Assembly (NCBI GenBank): GCA_017307275.1
Contig: JAFKFK010000019.1
Span: forward strand, 1 to 64,000
DNA from: Alphaproteobacteria bacterium
GTDB taxonomy: Bacteria; Pseudomonadota; Alphaproteobacteria; Reyranellales; Reyranellaceae
Direction: 5' to 3'
DNA length: 64,000 nucleotides
The position numbers and the translations under genes were made by a program. Shown here piece by piece: positions 40,093-48,794 of the stretch. The notes under the pieces were generated by a model that was not told the origin of the DNA, made no database searches, and was given only the letters and a program-made list of their open reading frames with translations. Position 1 is the first letter of the stretch. Each line of letters starts with the position of its first letter.

Positions 40093-41118
40093 TCAACGGA
40101 TGGGTGGGGCGTATTGCAGCCCGCCCTTGGTCCATAGTTCGTTCTGGCCGCGCTCGACCTTGAGCGGCGAGTCCTTGCCGACATTGCGGTCGAAGCTCTC
40201 GCCGTAATTCCCGACCTGTTTGACGATGGTGTAGACCCACTTTTCGTCGACGCCGAGCGCTTTACCCATGCCCGGTGTGACACCGAGGATGCGCTTGATG
40301 CTGGGATTCTCGGACTTCAGCATCTCGTCGACATTCTTGGACGTGATGCCGTACTCTTCGGCCTCGATCATGGCGTACTGAGCCCAGCGCACGATGTCGG
40401 CGAACTGGTTGTCGCCATGGCGCACGACAGGGCCCAACGGCTCCTTCGAGATAATCTCCGGCAGCACGATATAGTCGTCGGGATTGGGTGCGTTGGCTGC
40501 GCGCGTGGCATAGAGGCGGGCCTGATCGCCGGAGTAAGCGTCGCACCGGCCACTGAAGAAGGCCGCCCGACTCTGATCGGGGTCCTCGAAGAGCACCGGC
40601 CTGAAGGTCATCTTGTTGGTGCGGAAATAGTCGGCGATGTTGAGCTCGGACGTGCTGCCCGACAGCACGCAGATCGAGGCGCCGTTCAGCTCCTTGGCGC
40701 TCTTCACGCCGAGCTTCTTCGGCACCATGAAGCCCTGACCGTCGTAGTAAGTGATACCCGTAAAATCGAGGCCGAGTGCGCTGTCGCGTGTCAGGGTCCA
40801 GGTCGAGTTGTTCGACAGCAGGTCCACCTCGCCCGACTGCAACGCCGTAAAGCGCTGCTGCCCCGAGAGGGGCACGTACTTCACCTTCTCCGAGTCGCCG
40901 AAGATCGCGGCCGAAACGGCGCGGCAGATGTCGACGTTCATGCCGGTCCACTTGCCCTGGCTGTCGACCACCATGAAACCGGCAATGCCACCCACCGCCA
41001 CGCCGCAGATCAGCGTGCCTCGCGCCTTGACCGCATCGAGGTCCTTGCCGGCCAGAGCCTGCCCCGCGTGAGAGACCATGGCTCCGCAAACAGCCAACGC
41101 CAGAAAGATTCGTTGCAT
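40093..41118 (-). CDS. Polar amino acid ABC transporter substrate-binding protein
   Basis: A 341-residue periplasmic binding protein (SBP family 3) of the AapJ/BztA type. A signal peptide is visible (IFLALAVCGAMVSHAGQALA), followed by VKARGTLICGVAVG, the ligand-pocket segment LLSNNSTWTLTRDSALGLDF and RCDAYSGDQARLYA. Homologues bind general L-amino acids. No permease or ATPase genes are nearby, so the partners must be encoded elsewhere. ATG 41118 has GAGG 8 bases upstream; a GTG one codon earlier is possible. Confidence 0.9.
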   Translation of the reverse strand: MQRIFLALAVCGAMVSHAGQALAGKDLDAVKARGTLICGVAVGGIAGFMVVDSQGKWTGMNVDICRAVSAAIFGDSEKVKYVPLSGQQRFTALQSGEVDLLSNNSTWTLTRDSALGLDFTGITYYDGQGFMVPKKLGVKSAKELNGASICVLSGSTSELNIADYFRTNKMTFRPVLFEDPDQSRAAFFSGRCDAYSGDQARLYATRAANAPNPDDYIVLPEIISKEPLGPVVRHGDNQFADIVRWAQYAMIEAEEYGITSKNVDEMLKSENPSIKRILGVTPGMGKALGVDEKWVYTIVKQVGNYGESFDRNVGKDSPLKVERGQNELWTKGGLQYAPPIR

Positions 41119-41163
41119 CACTCCGACCTCCCTCTTGCAGATGTGTCCGCTACGCTTGCTGAT

Positions 41164-41793
41164 CTATTGCGCGAGCTCCTGTGCGATCGCCTTCTTTACG
41201 TTGGGCCGCTCCGACATGCGGCGACGATGATCGACGACCTTCGGAATGCGCGCGAGGTCGACGCCGTCGGCCTCCAGCCATTGCGCCAGGGTGAAGAGAT
41301 AGGGGTCGCAGATCGTGTAGCGCTCGCCCATCACCCAGGGCCCCTTGAACATGTCGTGCTCGACCTGCTCGAAACTTGCCGTGACAGACTGCGGTACCTT
41401 GCGCTGCATGGCCGCGATTGCGGCCGCATCGTCGGCATCGACCCAGCGATGTCCCCGCATGCGATGGGCGTGCGCGATATGCAGGGTAGAGCAGAGATAG
41501 CTGTTGAAAGCCTGCACCTCGGCAAAGGCGAAGGGATCGTCGAGCGGCGCCAGTTGTGCCGCCGGAAAACTCTGCGCCACGAAGGCCAGCATCGCTGGCG
41601 TCTCCGTCAGGATGCCGCGATCGGTCACCAGCGCCGGCACGCGGCCTTTGGGATTGACCTTGAGATAGTCGGGCGAGCGCTGCTGGTTGGCAGCAAAGCT
41701 GATCCGCACTGTCGAATAGTCGGCGCCGACATCTTCCAGGGCGATATGCGTGGCGAGCGAACAGGTGTGCGCCGCGTAGTAGAGCTTCAACAT
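41164..41793 (-). CDS. Glutathione S-transferase family protein
   Basis: A 209-residue GST. The N-terminal thioredoxin-like domain shows MLKLYYAAHTCSLATHIALED, VNPKGRVPALV (cis-Pro) and LTETPAMLAFVA (glutathione gamma-glutamyl site), followed by the all-helical C-terminal domain with MGERYTICDPYLFTLAQWL. The Cys/Ser at position 11-12 suggests a beta- or nu-like class. Substrate is unknown. It starts 4 bases after rnhB and is read with it. Confidence 0.88.
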   Translation of the reverse strand: MLKLYYAAHTCSLATHIALEDVGADYSTVRISFAANQQRSPDYLKVNPKGRVPALVTDRGILTETPAMLAFVAQSFPAAQLAPLDDPFAFAEVQAFNSYLCSTLHIAHAHRMRGHRWVDADDAAAIAAMQRKVPQSVTASFEQVEHDMFKGPWVMGERYTICDPYLFTLAQWLEADGVDLARIPKVVDHRRRMSERPNVKKAIAQELAQ

Positions 41794-41797
41794 CCGC

Positions 41798-42418
41798 TCA
41801 GACTAGCGCGCGGACCGGCGCGAAGCTCCTACGGTGATGCGGGGTCGGCCCGAGAAGTTTGAGGGCTTCGAGATGTTTGGCGCTGCCGTAGCCGCGATTG
41901 GTCTCCCAGCCATAGCCGGGGAAAGCCGCTGCCAATGCCGTCATCTGCCGGTCGCGGGTCACCTTGGCCAGGATCGACGCTGCCGCGATGGAATAGGAAT
42001 GCGCGTCGCCGCCGACGATGGTCTCTGCCGGACAGCCGAGCTGCGGCGGCACCCGATTGCCGTCGACGAGCACCAGGCACGGCGGCTCGGCCAGCGCCTG
42101 GACCGCCCGGCGCATGGCAAGAAAGGTCGCCTGCAGAATGTTGATGCTGTCGATCTCCTCGACGCTGGCTTCGGCCACGGCGAACTGGACGGCGCCCGAG
42201 GCGATCATGGCGTCGTAGGCCTCCTCGCGCTGCGCGTGATCCAGCTTCTTGGAATCGTCGATCAGGCGCAGGAGCTTGGGTGTGGCGCGGCCGCGATCGA
42301 TGATGGCAGCGGCAGCGACCACCGGCCCTGCCAGCGGCCCGCGCCCGACCTCGTCGACGCCGGCGACCCTCGCCGCGCCCTGGGTCTCGCAACGCAGCTC
42401 GAAACGAAAACTCGGCAT
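41798..42418 (-). CDS. rnhB: Ribonuclease HII
   Basis: A 206-residue RNase HII that removes single ribonucleotides and RNA primers from DNA. Catalytic acidic residues are in VAGVDEVGRGPLAGPVV, with DSKKLDHAQREEAYDAM, LVLVDGNRVPP and AHSYSIAAASILAKVTRDRQM also conserved. The start at 42418 gives the usual length; the long frame extending upstream is a shadow of the divergent gene. It diverges from the nucleotidyltransferase-like gene with 30 bases between. Confidence 0.95.
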   Translation of the reverse strand: MPSFRFELRCETQGAARVAGVDEVGRGPLAGPVVAAAAIIDRGRATPKLLRLIDDSKKLDHAQREEAYDAMIASGAVQFAVAEASVEEIDSINILQATFLAMRRAVQALAEPPCLVLVDGNRVPPQLGCPAETIVGGDAHSYSIAAASILAKVTRDRQMTALAAAFPGYGWETNRGYGSAKHLEALKLLGPTPHHRRSFAPVRALV

Positions 42419-42448
42419 ATCCCCTGCCACCGCGCGTATCCTGCGGCG

Positions 42449-42991
42449 ATGTCCCTGATTGCCGACATCATCGCTCAAGACCCTGTGGCTATGAAACAGC
42501 TTCGTGCGGCCCGCACGCTCGGCCTGCCGGACTGGTGCATCGCCGCAGGCTTTGTGCGCAATCGGGTATGGGATCACTTCCACGGCATCGTGCCACCGCG
42601 TGCGCCTGCGGATATCGACGTCATCTACTATGACGCCAGCGATCTTTCGAAGGAGAGCGAGCAGGCCCACGAAGCAGCGCTTGATCGCCTGCTGCCCGGC
42701 CTGCCCTGGCAGGTCCGCAACCAGGCGCGCATGCACATCTGGAAGAACCTGCCGCAGCACCGCGATACGGCCGATTCGATGATCTACTGGCTGGAAAGCG
42801 TCACGGGCATCGGCGTGCGCCTGGAGGCCGACGATTCCCTCACGGTGATCGCGCCACTCGGCACCGACGATCTGCTCAACCTGCGCTGCCGCCCGACACC
42901 GTTCGGCCGCACCAAGCGCCACGAGTACGACGAGCGCATCGCCAGCAAGCGCTGGCGCGAGCTTTGGCCGAAGGTCGTCTTTCTCGACTAG
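42449..42991 (+). CDS. Nucleotidyltransferase family protein (DUF925/YiaA-like)
   Basis: A 180-residue protein resembling the nucleotidyltransferase-like DUF925 group. It has GLPDWCIAAGFVRNRVWDHF followed by ADIDVIYYDASD, in which the two Asp residues take the place of the nucleotidyltransferase metal site, and RCRPTPFGRTKRHEYDERI late in the protein. Its substrate is unknown. Its stop shares a CTAG with the stop of the convergent radical SAM gene. Confidence 0.82.
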   Translation: MSLIADIIAQDPVAMKQLRAARTLGLPDWCIAAGFVRNRVWDHFHGIVPPRAPADIDVIYYDASDLSKESEQAHEAALDRLLPGLPWQVRNQARMHIWKNLPQHRDTADSMIYWLESVTGIGVRLEADDSLTVIAPLGTDDLLNLRCRPTPFGRTKRHEYDERIASKRWRELWPKVVFLD

Positions 42992-44145
42992 AAAAGCCGC
43001 ATCTGCCGCGCATCGCGCTTGGCATCGACCAGCGCGGTGCGCGCGGAGTCCGGCACGGCAAAGCGCAGCGTGTCGAGGCGATAGCGGACGCGGTTGAGCT
43101 CCAGCCGCTTCACGGCTGCCGTGAAGCGGGCACTGAGGAGCTGCGCAATCGGGCCCTCGCCTCTCATGCGCGTGCCGAACTCGGCCTGATAGAGCGCCCC
43201 GCCGCGCATCTGGCGGACCAGCGACAGCACGCGCTCGGCACGATCCGGCCGATTGAGACGCAGCCACTCTTCGAACAGGTCCTTGATCTCGAGCGGCAGG
43301 CGCAGAACCGTGTAGCCGGCACGCGTGGCGCCGGCCTGGTGCGCGGCATCGAGAATGGATTCCATCTCGTGATCGTTGAGGCCGGGGATCATCGGCGCCG
43401 TCATGACGCCCGTCGGGATGCCGGCAGCCGACAGCGCTCGGATGGCGTCGAGCCTCTTCTGCGGCGTCGAGGCCCGCGGCTCCATCGCGCGCGCGAGATC
43501 GCGGTCGAGCGTCGTCACCGACAGGAAGACCTCGGCGAGGTCGCGCTTGGCCATGTCGGCCAGGATGTCGATGTCGCGCGTGATCAGGTGGTTCTTGGTG
43601 ACGATGCCCACCGGATTGTTGAAGTCACTCAGCACCCGCAGGATCTGCCGCGTCACCTTGAGGTCGCGTTCGACCGGCTGATAGGGATCGGTGTTGGTGC
43701 CCATCGCCACGACGTCGCAGCGATACTTGGGCGAGGCCAGCTCCGCCATCAGCAGCTTGGCCGCTTCCGGCTTGAAGAGAATCTTGGTTTCGAAGTCGAG
43801 GCCGGGCGACAGGCCGAGATAGGCGTGCGTCGGACGCGCGAAGCAGTAGATGCAGCCATGCTCGCAGCCGCGATAGGGATTGATCGAGCGGTCGAACGGC
43901 ACGTCGGGCGACGTGTTGCGCGCCAGGATGGTGCGCGTGGCATCGCGTGTCAGCGTCGTGCGCAGCGGCGGCAGATCGTCGTCGTCCGACGGATCCGGCG
44001 ACGCCTCGTGTTCCCATCCGTCGGTCGTTCGAATCCGCTTCTCGCTGTCGTAGCGGCTGGATTCGTTCGACAACGCACCGCGGCCTTTGTGGACAGGCTC
44101 AGGGATCGCATCGTCCGGATAGTCGGGGGGAACCTTCGGCCTCAT
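42988..44145 (-). CDS. PA0069 family radical SAM protein (SplB-like)
   Basis: A 385-residue radical S-adenosylmethionine protein. The iron-sulfur motif C-x3-C-x2-C is in YRGCEHGCIYCFARPTH, within a region close to spore photoproduct lyase/DNA repair photolyase (SplB, COG1533). GTNTDPYQPVERDLKVTR and TLDRDLARAMEPR are conserved in PA0069 proteins. Whether it repairs DNA has not been shown for this family. A perfect alphaproteobacterial LexA box lies just upstream (44159-44173), which supports a link to the DNA-damage response. Confidence 0.9.
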   Translation of the reverse strand: MRPKVPPDYPDDAIPEPVHKGRGALSNESSRYDSEKRIRTTDGWEHEASPDPSDDDDLPPLRTTLTRDATRTILARNTSPDVPFDRSINPYRGCEHGCIYCFARPTHAYLGLSPGLDFETKILFKPEAAKLLMAELASPKYRCDVVAMGTNTDPYQPVERDLKVTRQILRVLSDFNNPVGIVTKNHLITRDIDILADMAKRDLAEVFLSVTTLDRDLARAMEPRASTPQKRLDAIRALSAAGIPTGVMTAPMIPGLNDHEMESILDAAHQAGATRAGYTVLRLPLEIKDLFEEWLRLNRPDRAERVLSLVRQMRGGALYQAEFGTRMRGEGPIAQLLSARFTAAVKRLELNRVRYRLDTLRFAVPDSARTALVDAKRDARQMRLF

Positions 44146-44158
44146 GGGCCGACTCTTA

Positions 44159-44173
44159 GAACAAAAAGGGAAC
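44159..44173 (-). promoter_or_regulatory. LexA (SOS) box upstream of the radical SAM gene
   Basis: GAAC-AAAAAGG-GAAC on the plus strand, i.e. GTTC-N7-GTTC on the strand of the radical SAM gene, exactly the alphaproteobacterial LexA consensus including the T-rich centre. It starts 14 bases before the gene's start codon. The site also lies between this gene and the divergent GNAT gene, so both could respond. Confidence 0.7.
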
Positions 44174-44244
44174 GAGTCAATCGTTGTCGTGACACAAGAT
44201 CGCGATATAGCTCCCGCCCCTTTCCCGTTCGACGAGCGTCAGAA

Positions 44245-44715
44245 ATGTCAGGCATCGAGATCAGGCCCGCGGAGGCCAGCGACATGGATTTCGTGACCAG
44301 CCTGTCGCCACGCCTGGCGAATGTCCCCGGACCGGCCTGGCACACAATAGAGGCCATGGAAGGCTTCCAGGACCGCTATATGTCGTCGACCTTCGCGCCG
44401 ACTGCATTGGAGGGCTCGCGCACATTGATCGCCTGGTCCGCGGAGGGGCGGCGGCTCGGCTACATTCATATGCGGCCCGGCAAGGACGGCGTCACCGACG
44501 AGCCCTGCGGCTACGTCTCGCTGCTGGCCCTGGGGCAGGAAGCCGAAGGGACCGGCGTCGCGCGCCGGCTGATGGCGGAGGCTGAAACCTGGGCGCGGGC
44601 CTGCGGCTATCGTTTCCTCAGCCTCGACGTCTATGCCGACAACAAGCGGGCAATCGATTTCTATGCCAGCGGCGGCTTCAAGCCGGAGACTATTCGGCTG
44701 GTGAAGCCGCTATAG
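44245..44715 (+). CDS. GNAT family N-acetyltransferase
   Basis: A 156-residue GNAT protein. The acetyl-CoA loop is LGQEAEGTGVARRLMAEAE (a Q/E-x-x-G-x-G/A-like motif), followed by DVYADNKRAIDFYASGGF, the usual C-terminal motif B. Starting at MSGIEIRPAEASDMDF gives a normal length; the long upstream frame is the shadow of the radical SAM gene. Its start lies 72 bases from the LexA box. The substrate is unknown. It overlaps the phosphotransferase gene end by 6 bases, tail-to-tail. Confidence 0.88.
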   Translation: MSGIEIRPAEASDMDFVTSLSPRLANVPGPAWHTIEAMEGFQDRYMSSTFAPTALEGSRTLIAWSAEGRRLGYIHMRPGKDGVTDEPCGYVSLLALGQEAEGTGVARRLMAEAETWARACGYRFLSLDVYADNKRAIDFYASGGFKPETIRLVKPL

Positions 44716-45696
44716 CCATTCGCCCCTGACCGCACGAATGAAATCGCGGCAGAAGCAGCGGTCGATGGCGGCATCGATATGCGCCTTCATGCGAGGCTCC
44801 AGCCCCGCGTCACTCCATTGACCGGGATCTGATCGATCACGCGGACTGCGGGTCTGCGCGCGCCAGCGCGCCATGAACAAGGTCGTGCGCAACCAAGTGA
44901 GACGCCGCATCGGCAGCAGCCACGGCTGCAATTCGGCCGCGCGCTTCTTTCCGACCTTGTCGAGATAGAGATCGTAGAAGCCCTGCACCTCGTCGCGCGA
45001 CAGCAGCTTGCCGATGTCGGGATGCCACAAGGTCGAGGTGGCAAGCGTCGCATGGGCAAGGTCGATGGCCGGCGATCCGATATGCACCTTCTCGAGATCG
45101 ACAAACCAGGCGAGCCCTGTTGCGTCGATGATGAAGTTGCCGGGATGGGTGTCCGCGAGCGCCACCGACAGCGGTTGCTTGCGCTGCGCGAAGGCCAGCG
45201 CGATGCCGCGCATCAGGCGCAGCTCCTCCGCGATCTCGGCGCGCGCACCGGAGTCGGGAACGGCCTTGTCGAGGAACCGCATGGCGTTCAGCTCGACGGT
45301 TTCGAGTGTTTCGAGAAAGGGATTTTTCTGGCGCGGGATGAGCGAGCTTGCCGCCGGCAACGGCAGAGAATGAAGACGCACCAGAGTATCCGCCAGTGCC
45401 GGCAAATCGTCCGGCAAACGCGGTGCCCGGCCCTCGACGAAGTCGACGATCAACGCGCCGCCGGGCAATCCCGGCTGCGGCTCGACGATATCGTGCAGCT
45501 TCGGCGTGCGTCCCGCCGGCGCGAGATGGCGAAAGGCTTCGGCCTGCGTGGCGAGGCGCCCTGCCGCCAAAGGATCACCGTCATGCGCATAGGCAATCCG
45601 CGCCAGCAGTCCGTTGGCCAGACGCACATGCCCGTGTGCCGTGCCTGTCGCCGGCAGTGTCTCGCCATTGCGGATGGCGTCGAGAAGGTCAGCCAC
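44710..45696 (-). CDS. Aminoglycoside phosphotransferase/kinase-like protein
   Basis: A 328-residue protein of the choline/aminoglycoside phosphotransferase fold. The catalytic region reads VALADTHPGNFIIDATG, where the usual HxDxxxxN is altered (Asp-Thr-His-Pro-Gly-Asn), followed by the metal-binding WFVDLEKVHIGSPAIDLAH. The substrate is unknown; resistance is not implied. It starts inside the last codons of moaB (8-base overlap), so the two are translated together. Confidence 0.82.
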   Translation of the reverse strand: MADLLDAIRNGETLPATGTAHGHVRLANGLLARIAYAHDGDPLAAGRLATQAEAFRHLAPAGRTPKLHDIVEPQPGLPGGALIVDFVEGRAPRLPDDLPALADTLVRLHSLPLPAASSLIPRQKNPFLETLETVELNAMRFLDKAVPDSGARAEIAEELRLMRGIALAFAQRKQPLSVALADTHPGNFIIDATGLAWFVDLEKVHIGSPAIDLAHATLATSTLWHPDIGKLLSRDEVQGFYDLYLDKVGKKRAAELQPWLLPMRRLTWLRTTLFMARWRAQTRSPRDRSDPGQWSDAGLEPRMKAHIDAAIDRCFCRDFIRAVRGEWL

Positions 45697-46237
45697 TCCG
45701 CGGCATCTTGCCTTCGTTGAGGCGCGGCATCAGCTCGGCGAAGTTGCAGGGCCGGAAGCGGATGTCGAGCTGCTGGCGCAGGATGTCGTCCCAGCCGTCC
45801 TTGCAGGCGCCGGTCGAGCCCGGCAGCGCGAAGATGTAGGTGGCATTGGCCACGCCCGCGACGGCGCGCGACTGCATGGTCGAGGTGCCGATCTTCTGGA
45901 AGCTGATCCAGCGAAAAGTCTCGCCGAAGCCTTCGATGCGCTTCTCGAACAGAGCCTCCAGCGCCTCGGGCGTGACATCGCGGCCGGTGACGCCGGTGCC
46001 ACCTGTCGTGATCACGGCTTCGATCTTGGGATCGTCGATCCACTTCTTCACCTGGGCGCGAATCACGGCGATATCGTCCGTGACGATCGCGCGGTCGGCC
46101 AGAACATGGCCGTCGCGCGCGATGCGCTCGACCAGGGTGTCGCCGGACTTGTCGGTCTCGAGCGTGCGCGTATCGGAAACCGTCAGTACGGCGATGTTCA
46201 CCGGCTTGAAGGGCCTCGTCTCATCAATCCTGTTCAT
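45689..46237 (-). CDS. moaB: Molybdenum cofactor biosynthesis protein B
   Basis: A 182-residue MoaB/MogA-type protein that adenylylates molybdopterin or acts in its place. It shows NIAVLTVSDTRTLETDKSGD and the MoCF motif VITTGGTGVTGRDVTPEALE, with FALPGSTGACKDGWDDIL near the C-terminus, the standard family features. The phosphotransferase gene overlaps its 3' end by 8 bases. It diverges from the cupin gene with a 49-base gap. Confidence 0.93.
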   Translation of the reverse strand: MNRIDETRPFKPVNIAVLTVSDTRTLETDKSGDTLVERIARDGHVLADRAIVTDDIAVIRAQVKKWIDDPKIEAVITTGGTGVTGRDVTPEALEALFEKRIEGFGETFRWISFQKIGTSTMQSRAVAGVANATYIFALPGSTGACKDGWDDILRQQLDIRFRPCNFAELMPRLNEGKMPRSG

Positions 46238-46286
46238 GCGAACATTCTATCTTTCCTCGCTTGTCGAGGCGAGCCGGCGAGCCTAG

Positions 46287-46760
46287 ATGGGAGCCATGAC
46301 CGACTGGAAGCATGACGGCGTGCGGGTCATCCCCGCAGGCTCCCTCGACACCAATACGGCCCAGACCCCGGGCATGAACCGCGCTGCGGCCATCAATTTT
46401 GCCCGCGTCGGCGCCCAGAAGCTGTGGGCCGGCACGGTGACCATCCACGCCCACGCCAAGACGGGCGCACATCATCACGGCCACCTCGAAAGCGTGATCT
46501 ACGTCGTGAAGGGCCGAGCGCGCATGCGCTGGGGCGACCAGCTCCAGTTCACCGCCGAGGCCGGTCCGGGCGACTTCATCTACGTGCCGCCCTATGTGCC
46601 GCACCAGGAGATCAACGCTTCCGACACCGAGCCGCTGGAATGCGTGCTGGTCCGCTCCGACAACGAGGCGGTCGCCATCAACATCGACATCACCCCGGCC
46701 GAAAAGGTCGAAGAAGTCTACTGGGTCGATCCGACCCATCCTCATCCGCACAAGCACTAG
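46287..46760 (+). CDS. Cupin domain protein
   Basis: A 157-residue single-cupin protein. Motif 1 is GAHHHGHLESVIYVVKGRAR (three His and the Glu as metal ligands) and motif 2 is PGDFIYVPPYVPHQEIN with the fourth His. The enzymatic role, if any, is unknown. Two nearby ATGs (46287 and 46296) are possible; neither has an ideal ribosome site, because GGGAG lies only 2 bases before the second. The C-terminal HPHPHKH tail might bind metal. A strong terminator follows. Confidence 0.85.
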   Translation: MGAMTDWKHDGVRVIPAGSLDTNTAQTPGMNRAAAINFARVGAQKLWAGTVTIHAHAKTGAHHHGHLESVIYVVKGRARMRWGDQLQFTAEAGPGDFIYVPPYVPHQEINASDTEPLECVLVRSDNEAVAINIDITPAEKVEEVYWVDPTHPHPHKH

Positions 46761-46785
46761 CTTTCGCGGAACGGAGAACGCAACG

Positions 46786-46820
46786 AAGGCGCGGACCGCT
46801 CAGGCGGGCCGCGCCTTTTT
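46786..46820 (+). terminator. Intrinsic terminator of the cupin gene inside the tctA end
   Basis: AAGGCGCGG/CCGCGCCTT, 9-bp arms with a 14-base loop, followed by TTTTT. It terminates the rightward cupin gene, and its right arm encodes the final Lys/Ala/Arg residues of convergent tctA. Confidence 0.8.
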
Positions 46821-48284
46821 CTTTGGCCAGAGCCCTGCAATCAGCAGCGCAGCCGCGACGATGGCGAAGCCGGTCGACAGGTAGCTGTGCAGGAAGATCG
46901 ACGGATCGCCGTCCGAGATGGCCAGCGCCTGACGCACCGAGCGCTCGAAGATCGGCCCCAGCACATAGGCCAGGATGACGATGCCGAGGTCGAAGCCGTA
47001 ACGGCGCAGGCCGTAGCCCACGAAGCCAAAGATCACCGCGATCAGCACGTCGGCGGGATTACCGCTCGACGAATAGACGCCGATCAGACAGACCGCGAGG
47101 ATCATCGGCGTGAGATAGGCGCGCGGGATCTCGAGGATGCGCACGAACAGGCCGATCAGCGGCAGGTTCAGGACCAGCAGCATCACGTTGCCGATATACA
47201 TGCTGGCCACGACACCCCAGAAGACCTCCGGCTGGCGTTCGAGGATAGTCGGCCCCGGCACGACGCCATGAATAATGAAGGCGCCCAAGAGCAACGCCGT
47301 GACGGCGTTGGCGGGAATGCCCATGCAGAGGAGCGGCACGAAGGCACCGGCCGTGCCGGCATTGTTGGCGGACTCTGGCCCGGCCACGCCCTCGACGGCC
47401 CCCTTGCCGAACTCCTCGGGATGCTTGGAGAGCTTGCGTTCGATGCCATAGGACAGGAACGACGCCAGGACCGCACCGCCGCCGGGCAGCAGCCCTACGA
47501 GGAAGCCCATCACCGTGCCGCGCGCCACCGGTCCGACCGACCGTTTGGCTTCGTCGCGCGAGGGCAGGAAGCCCAGCACCCGCGACGGCGGCGGCAGGAT
47601 CTTCATGTCCTCCGGCCTCTGCCGCGCCATGAACAGCACTTCCGACAGGCCGAACAGGCCGATCGCCAGCGGCACCAGGTTGACGCCATCGCCCAGCGCC
47701 AGAATCCCGAAAGTGAGGCGCGGCGTCATATTGAGCGGATCGCTGCCGACAGTGCCGAGCAGCAGGCCGAACGCCGCCATCAACAGGGCGCGCGGCAGCG
47801 AACCGCTCGACATGTAGGTGACCATGGTGAGGCCCGCGAGCATGAGCATCGCGTATTCGGCCGGACCGAAGGCCAGCACCAGCTTGGCAAGCGGCGGCGA
47901 CAGGAAGGAAATGCCGATGACGCCCACGGTGCCGGCAAAGAAGGAGCCGAAGCCCGCAATGCCCAACGCCGCACCGGCGCGGCCCTTGCGCGCCATCTCG
48001 TAGCCATCGAGACAGGTGACGACCGACGAGGCCTCGCCGGGAATGCGCATCAGCACCGACGTCACGGTGCCGCCGTAGGCCACGCCGTAATAGATGCCCG
48101 ACAGCATGATGATCGCCGACGTGACATCCATCTTGAAGGTGATGGGCAACAGGATGGCGATGGTCGTGAGCGGCCCGAGACCGGGCAGGATGCCCACGAC
48201 GGTTCCCAGAAACACGCCGACGAAGCAGTAGAACAGATTGTCGAGGCTCAGGGTGACGGCAAAGCCGTGGAGCAAGGCTTCCAT
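46800..48284 (-). CDS. tctA: Tripartite tricarboxylate transporter, large membrane subunit TctA
   Basis: A 494-residue protein with about twelve membrane segments. The hallmark [20 protein letters not shown] is near residues 25-45, and [19 protein letters not shown] appears in the middle, the repeated TctA loop. It forms the channel of the tripartite tricarboxylate transporter that imports carboxylates delivered by TctC. It follows tctB by 12 bases. Substrate cannot be inferred from TctA alone. Confidence 0.94.
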   Translation of the reverse strand: MEALLHGFAVTLSLDNLFYCFVGVFLGTVVGILPGLGPLTTIAILLPITFKMDVTSAIIMLSGIYYGVAYGGTVTSVLMRIPGEASSVVTCLDGYEMARKGRAGAALGIAGFGSFFAGTVGVIGISFLSPPLAKLVLAFGPAEYAMLMLAGLTMVTYMSSGSLPRALLMAAFGLLLGTVGSDPLNMTPRLTFGILALGDGVNLVPLAIGLFGLSEVLFMARQRPEDMKILPPPSRVLGFLPSRDEAKRSVGPVARGTVMGFLVGLLPGGGAVLASFLSYGIERKLSKHPEEFGKGAVEGVAGPESANNAGTAGAFVPLLCMGIPANAVTALLLGAFIIHGVVPGPTILERQPEVFWGVVASMYIGNVMLLVLNLPLIGLFVRILEIPRAYLTPMILAVCLIGVYSSSGNPADVLIAVIFGFVGYGLRRYGFDLGIVILAYVLGPIFERSVRQALAISDGDPSIFLHSYLSTGFAIVAAALLIAGLWPKKKARPA

Positions 48285-48296
48285 GGGCGGCCTCGA

Positions 48297-48794
48297 TCAG
48301 CGCACGAGGGTGTAGAAGGCACGCTCTATCGGCCCTTCGGGCAGATCGACGCGCAACAGCCAGCCGAAGCAGACCAAGCCGATGGCCGCACAGGCGACGC
48401 CATAGGTCACCGCCGCGACCCACGATCGCCGCTCGGCGAAGCGCATGATCAGCACCGTCACGGCAACGGTCGTGACGAAGAACCCGGCAAAGGCCGTGCC
48501 GAGCGCCAGCAGCCCGAACGAGACGACATAGATTGCGAAGGCGTTGCCGGTGCCTGCGGAGGCATCCTTCGGCACGTCGTCGGTGTCACCCTCTTCGGTG
48601 ACACCGGCGCGACCGGGAAAAAAGAAGACGACCACGGCGAGCGCGACGCAAATACCGGCCACGAGGGTCGGGAAGAAACCCGGCCCCGGCCCGTCGAAGC
48701 CCCAGCTGTCGAGCCGCAGGGACTGCCACAGACCAACCAGCGCGGCCGCCAGCAATCCGAGCGTGGCGAGCCGCGTCCCGCTCAGCCGGCTCAT
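48297..48794 (-). CDS. tctB: Tripartite tricarboxylate transporter, small membrane subunit TctB
   Basis: A 165-residue protein with four hydrophobic segments, typical of TctB: ATLGLLAAALVGLWQSLRL at the start, then GPGFFPTLVAGICVALAVVV with the GPGFFP motif common to the family. It overlaps tctC by 4 bases (ATGA), so translation is coupled. The hydrophilic stretch at about 57-82 is rich in Glu and Asp. Confidence 0.9.
   Translation of the reverse strand: MSRLSGTRLATLGLLAAALVGLWQSLRLDSWGFDGPGPGFFPTLVAGICVALAVVVFFFPGRAGVTEEGDTDDVPKDASAGTGNAFAIYVVSFGLLALGTAFAGFFVTTVAVTVLIMRFAERRSWVAAVTYGVACAAIGLVCFGWLLRVDLPEGPIERAFYTLVR

Noticed and set aside
44710..45696. Phosphotransferase as an antibiotic resistance gene
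   Set aside because: Only the general fold is visible, the catalytic motif is altered and it is cotranslated with moaB, so a resistance role is unsupported.
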